Shown: one piece after another, positions 22,725 through 23,783 of the stretch
How positions within the stretch are numbered: the first letter of the stretch is position 1
Layout: each line of letters starts with the position of its first letter
Assembly: GCA_964641135.1 (NCBI GenBank)
Contig: CAZXJV010000041.1
Span: 1 to 23,783 of the forward strand
Origin: Teretinema sp964641135
GTDB lineage: Bacteria; Spirochaetota; Spirochaetia; Treponematales; Treponemataceae
Direction: 5' to 3'
DNA length: 23,783 nt
Made by a program: the position numbers and the translations under genes
The notes under the pieces: model-generated
The model's database searches: none
Told to the model about the DNA's origin: nothing
Seen by the model: only the letters and a program-made list of their open reading frames with translations

Positions 22725-23783
22725 ATGAAACGCATCAGCAGCAATATGCAATATAATGATATGCAGTTTTCTCTTCGCCGTCAGGAATCCCGTCTGGCGA
22801 AGGTTAACAATCAGCTTTCAACACAGCGGCGGATAGGCACCTTGCGCGACGATCCTCTGGCTGCCGGTCATTCTGTACGGTATCAATCCTATCTGAACAG
22901 ACTGGAGCGTTTTGAGAAGAATGCGAAGACCGTTAACGATCAGTTTAAAATAGCAGAGGGGTATATGAACCAGTCGTTGCAGATCATGCAGCGGATTCGT
23001 GAACTGGCTGTTCAGGGAGCACACGGAGTATACACCCCCGGGGATCTTAAAAATATGGCTCCCGAAGTAGATGAGCTGCTCAAAGAGTTGATCATGACTG
23101 CCAATGCAGTCGGTCCGGACGGAGTACGTGTTTTTTCCGGTACAAAAAGTTTTACCGAACCGTTTGAAACGGTCTCGGGTGATGTGGACGGGGCGGGCAG
23201 CCGTCTTGTTACAGCGGTTCGCTATAACGGCTCTGTGGATCCACGCGAGATAGAAATTGATGAGCAGAATTTTATACGAAACGACCATGCCGGGAATCGT
23301 ACATTCTGGGCAGAACAGATGAGCCTTTTTTCCGGGGTCAACTCAGGTGCATATCAGGTGCTGCAGGATACATCCATCGAAATTGACGGTGTTACTGTAG
23401 CACTGAGTGCCGGGGATACTGTTCATGCCATAATCGCCAAGATAAATGATTCCGGCGCTGCGGTAAAAGCTGGCCTTGATCCTGTTACAAACGGTCTCAA
23501 TCTGCAGACAACCGATGCAAGACAGCTGTGGATCAGGGACCTGGGAGACAGCACTGTTCTTTCCGATCTTGGTCTTGTGAGTGCAGGCCAGCGTCCTCCC
23601 TATAATCTTGCCCCCTCGGTTCGTGTATCGGGAGGATCAGCATTTGATGCTGTTCTTGCGTTCAGGGATTCGCTGTATGCCGGTAATCAGGAGGCCATAG
23701 GCGGCAGGGTTCTTGGCTCTATAGACGGTGCCATAGATAACCTTGCTACACGTCTGGCAGAAAACGGATCACGATATGAACGG
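22725..23783 (+). CDS. flgL: Flagellar hook-associated protein FlgL (HAP3), 3' truncated
   Basis: The frame from ATG 22725 is open for 353 codons to the window edge, so the C-terminus is missing. The start has a strong CAGGAGGG site. MKRISSNMQYNDMQFSLRR and GTLRDDPLAAGHSVRYQSYLN-like N-terminal helices (first 60 residues) match FlgL/flagellin D0-D1 segments, followed by MNQSLQIMQRIRELAVQGA and a variable beta-rich domain with GVRVFSGTKSF. It forms the second hook-filament junction layer with FlgK. The flgN-flgK-flgL order supports the call. In related spirochaetes fliW and csrA usually come next. Confidence 0.94.
   Translation, partial: MKRISSNMQYNDMQFSLRRQESRLAKVNNQLSTQRRIGTLRDDPLAAGHSVRYQSYLNRLERFEKNAKTVNDQFKIAEGYMNQSLQIMQRIRELAVQGAHGVYTPGDLKNMAPEVDELLKELIMTANAVGPDGVRVFSGTKSFTEPFETVSGDVDGAGSRLVTAVRYNGSVDPREIEIDEQNFIRNDHAGNRTFWAEQMSLFSGVNSGAYQVLQDTSIEIDGVTVALSAGDTVHAIIAKINDSGAAVKAGLDPVTNGLNLQTTDARQLWIRDLGDSTVLSDLGLVSAGQRPPYNLAPSVRVSGGSAFDAVLAFRDSLYAGNQEAIGGRVLGSIDGAIDNLATRLAENGSRYER

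Noticed and set aside
22818..23288. Minus-strand 156-codon open frame inside flgL
   Set aside because: flgL is clearly coding on the plus strand here; this is its shadow.

Overview
The window comes from a bacterial chromosome of moderate GC. It most likely belongs to a spirochaete of the Spirochaeta/Treponema type. The evidence is a flagellar flgN-flgK-flgL run, a tig-clpP-clpX operon, a two-enzyme set resembling diacylglycerol glycosyltransferases, and a beta-barrel-like exported protein. This placement is inferred from gene content and protein character; no database search was run.

Layout. (1) Positions 1-6716, plus strand: the tail of a tiny very basic COX24-like protein and a Rho-independent terminator, then a tightly packed operon dxs, folP, cdaA, a YbbR-domain (CdaR-like) gene, acpS, a DUF2225 gene and truA. 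Most junctions overlap by 4-11 bases, so translation is probably coupled. (2) 6754-9446, minus strand: a diverged family-4-type uracil-DNA glycosylase followed by priA. priA is interrupted by one in-frame TGA exactly where the first zinc-binding cysteine should be. (3) 9447-9605: a divergent promoter region with back-to-back sigma-70-like promoters and CCGG-rich palindromes. (4) 9606-13770, plus strand: a GT4 and a GT28 glycosyltransferase, probably making membrane glycolipid, and an outer-membrane barrel-like protein. (5) 13805-14989, minus: a DEAD-box RNA helicase; divergent from it a second GT4 glycosyltransferase (15097-16227). (6) 16270-19479, minus: clpX, clpP and tig, read tig-clpP-clpX. 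(7) 19560-20210, minus: five tRNA genes transcribed His-Arg-Lys-Leu-Gly from one strong promoter, ending at a terminator. (8) 20316 to the end, plus: flgN-like, flgK and a 3'-truncated flgL.

The main unusual point is priA. Both parts are in the same frame and all helicase motifs are intact. The seven remaining zinc cysteines have the 3-6-3-15-3-10-3 spacing of E. coli PriA, and the TGA stands in for the eighth. Selenocysteine or other recoding, a fresh Cys-to-stop mutation, and a base-calling error next to a T run all remain possible. TGA is used as an ordinary stop elsewhere in the window, and no convincing SECIS hairpin is visible by eye. The rest of the window is mostly conserved core genes. 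No CRISPR array, insertion sequence or prophage gene was seen, and no gene-free gap exceeds about 300 bases apart from the tRNA block.
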